Shown here: piece after piece, positions 63,420-64,000 of the stretch | Layout of the letters: every line of letters starts with the position of its first letter | Position numbering within the stretch: the first letter of the stretch is position 1 | Assembly (NCBI RefSeq): GCF_950097975.1 | Contig: NZ_CATNHF010000001.1 | Location: 923,446 to 987,445, forward strand | Length of the DNA: 64,000 bases | Direction: 5' to 3' | DNA from: Microbacterium sp. T2.11-28 | GTDB lineage: Bacteria > Actinomycetota > Actinomycetes > Actinomycetales > Microbacteriaceae | Program-made: the position numbers and the translations under genes | Notes under the pieces: model-generated | Told to the model about the DNA's origin: nothing | The model's database searches: none | The model's input: only the letters and a program-made list of their open reading frames with translations

Positions 63420-64000
63420 TCAGGTGTCGACGCCGAGGTTGCCGTGCTCGGACTGGACGGGCGACGAGGCGGTGATCACCGGGATGGCCGACGTGTTGGT
63501 GGAGATCGGCACGGAGGCCGAGATCATCGACCCGTCCTCGCGGAGCTGATCGCTGATGTCGCCGAGGGTCGGGCGACCCGACAGCACGGGTCCCTGACCG
63601 TCGAGCGGCACGACGACCGTGCCGCCGCCCTCGACGGCGTAGCCGATGCCGCGCACCTCGAATCCCACCGACTCGCCGGGGCCCGCGACCACGGTGAGCG
63701 CGTCGGCGGTGACCGTGATCTTCAGCTCGGTGCCGTGCCAGTGCAGCGTGTACGAGAGCGAGGGCCAGTCGGCCGGCAGGCGCGGGTCGAACGACAGGTC
63801 GCCGAAGTGGTCGCGCATGCCGCCGAAGCCGGCCACCAGCGCCGTCCACACCCCGCCGGCCGAGGCGACGTGCACACCGTCGGCCGCGTTGTGGTGGAGG
63901 TCGCCGAGGTCGACGAAGATCGACTCGCGGAAGTACTCCAGCGCGAGGTCCTGGTAGCCCACTTCGGCCGCCAGGATCGACTGCACCACTGCCGACAGCG
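63420..64000 (-). CDS. Glycoside hydrolase family 65 enzyme, C-terminal part
   Basis: Only the last 193 residues are inside the window; the gene continues past position 64000. The visible part contains AAEVGYQDLALEYFRESIFVDLGDLHHNAADGVHVASAGGVWTALVAGFGGMRDHFGDLSFDPRLP, a strong match to the C-terminal region of GH65 (maltose, trehalose or kojibiose phosphorylase/hydrolase), followed by the beta-sandwich domain with WHGTELKITV. It would split an alpha-glucoside with phosphate or water; the catalytic Glu lies outside the window. Confidence 0.9.
   Translation of the reverse strand, partial: LSAVVQSILAAEVGYQDLALEYFRESIFVDLGDLHHNAADGVHVASAGGVWTALVAGFGGMRDHFGDLSFDPRLPADWPSLSYTLHWHGTELKITVTADALTVVAGPGESVGFEVRGIGYAVEGGGTVVVPLDGQGPVLSGRPTLGDISDQLREDGSMISASVPISTNTSAIPVITASSPVQSEHGNLGVDT

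Overview
The window is about 70% G+C, with closely packed genes that often overlap by 4 bases (ATGA or GTGA). Family content points to a Gram-positive actinobacterium: DUF2510, DUF4244 and an Rv3654c-like protein, a PonA2-type PASTA penicillin-binding protein, an ECF41 sigma factor, mycobacterium-like gene order and mycothiol-era low-molecular-weight arsenate reductases. Microbacteriaceae, probably Microbacterium, is my best guess, but this is inference from families and not from a marker gene. I see no rRNA, CRISPR array, transposase, integrase or phage gene. Nearly every stretch of DNA is assigned.

Layout. 1-2.7 kb: CitA/DcuS-type two-component pair and a membrane protein. 2.9-6.4 kb: lipid kinase, two tiny acidic proteins, dinB, and an MBL hydrolase divergent from a TetR regulator with a clear shared operator. 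7.1-13.2 kb: MarR, a 2H phosphoesterase and an arsenic island (two LMW arsenate reductases, an ArsR-reductase fusion, a GNAT acetyltransferase and a flavoprotein on one strand; a CxC-type ArsR plus an aquaglyceroporin on the other) with no ArsB or ACR3 pump in view. 13.3-15.7 kb: PadR/DUF1048/drug ABC exporter with a triple 23-bp repeat upstream. 15.7-23.6 kb: complete kdpFABCDE preceded by a second tiny membrane protein. 23.7-29.3 kb: chrA, membrane proteins, pncA, an EamA transporter and tRNA-Thr. 29.5-32.2 kb: metQNI methionine importer.

32.2-63.4 kb carries a chromosomal backbone whose order resembles the Rv3644c-Rv3721c part of Mycobacterium tuberculosis: holB, tmk, topA, a reduced Tad cluster, acs, RidA, a PASTA penicillin-binding protein, a metallophosphoesterase, asd, lysC, recR and dnaX. 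Between these lie accessory modules: lldR-lldD and mqo (lactate and malate oxidation), tdk, an ECF41/NmrA pair between asd and lysC, an EamA exporter and an FAD monooxygenase-like protein. The window ends inside a GH65 glycoside phosphorylase/hydrolase.

Two patterns cross the whole window. First, at least ten genes have a TANNNT -10 hexamer ending 6-7 bases before the start codon and no Shine-Dalgarno sequence, as expected for leaderless mRNAs. Second, four unrelated families of palindromic REP-like elements sit in intergenic gaps. The most interesting loci are the arsenic island, the 27-residue membrane peptide upstream of kdpF, the ECF41 module with its own matching promoter, and the internal ribosome-binding site inside lysC.
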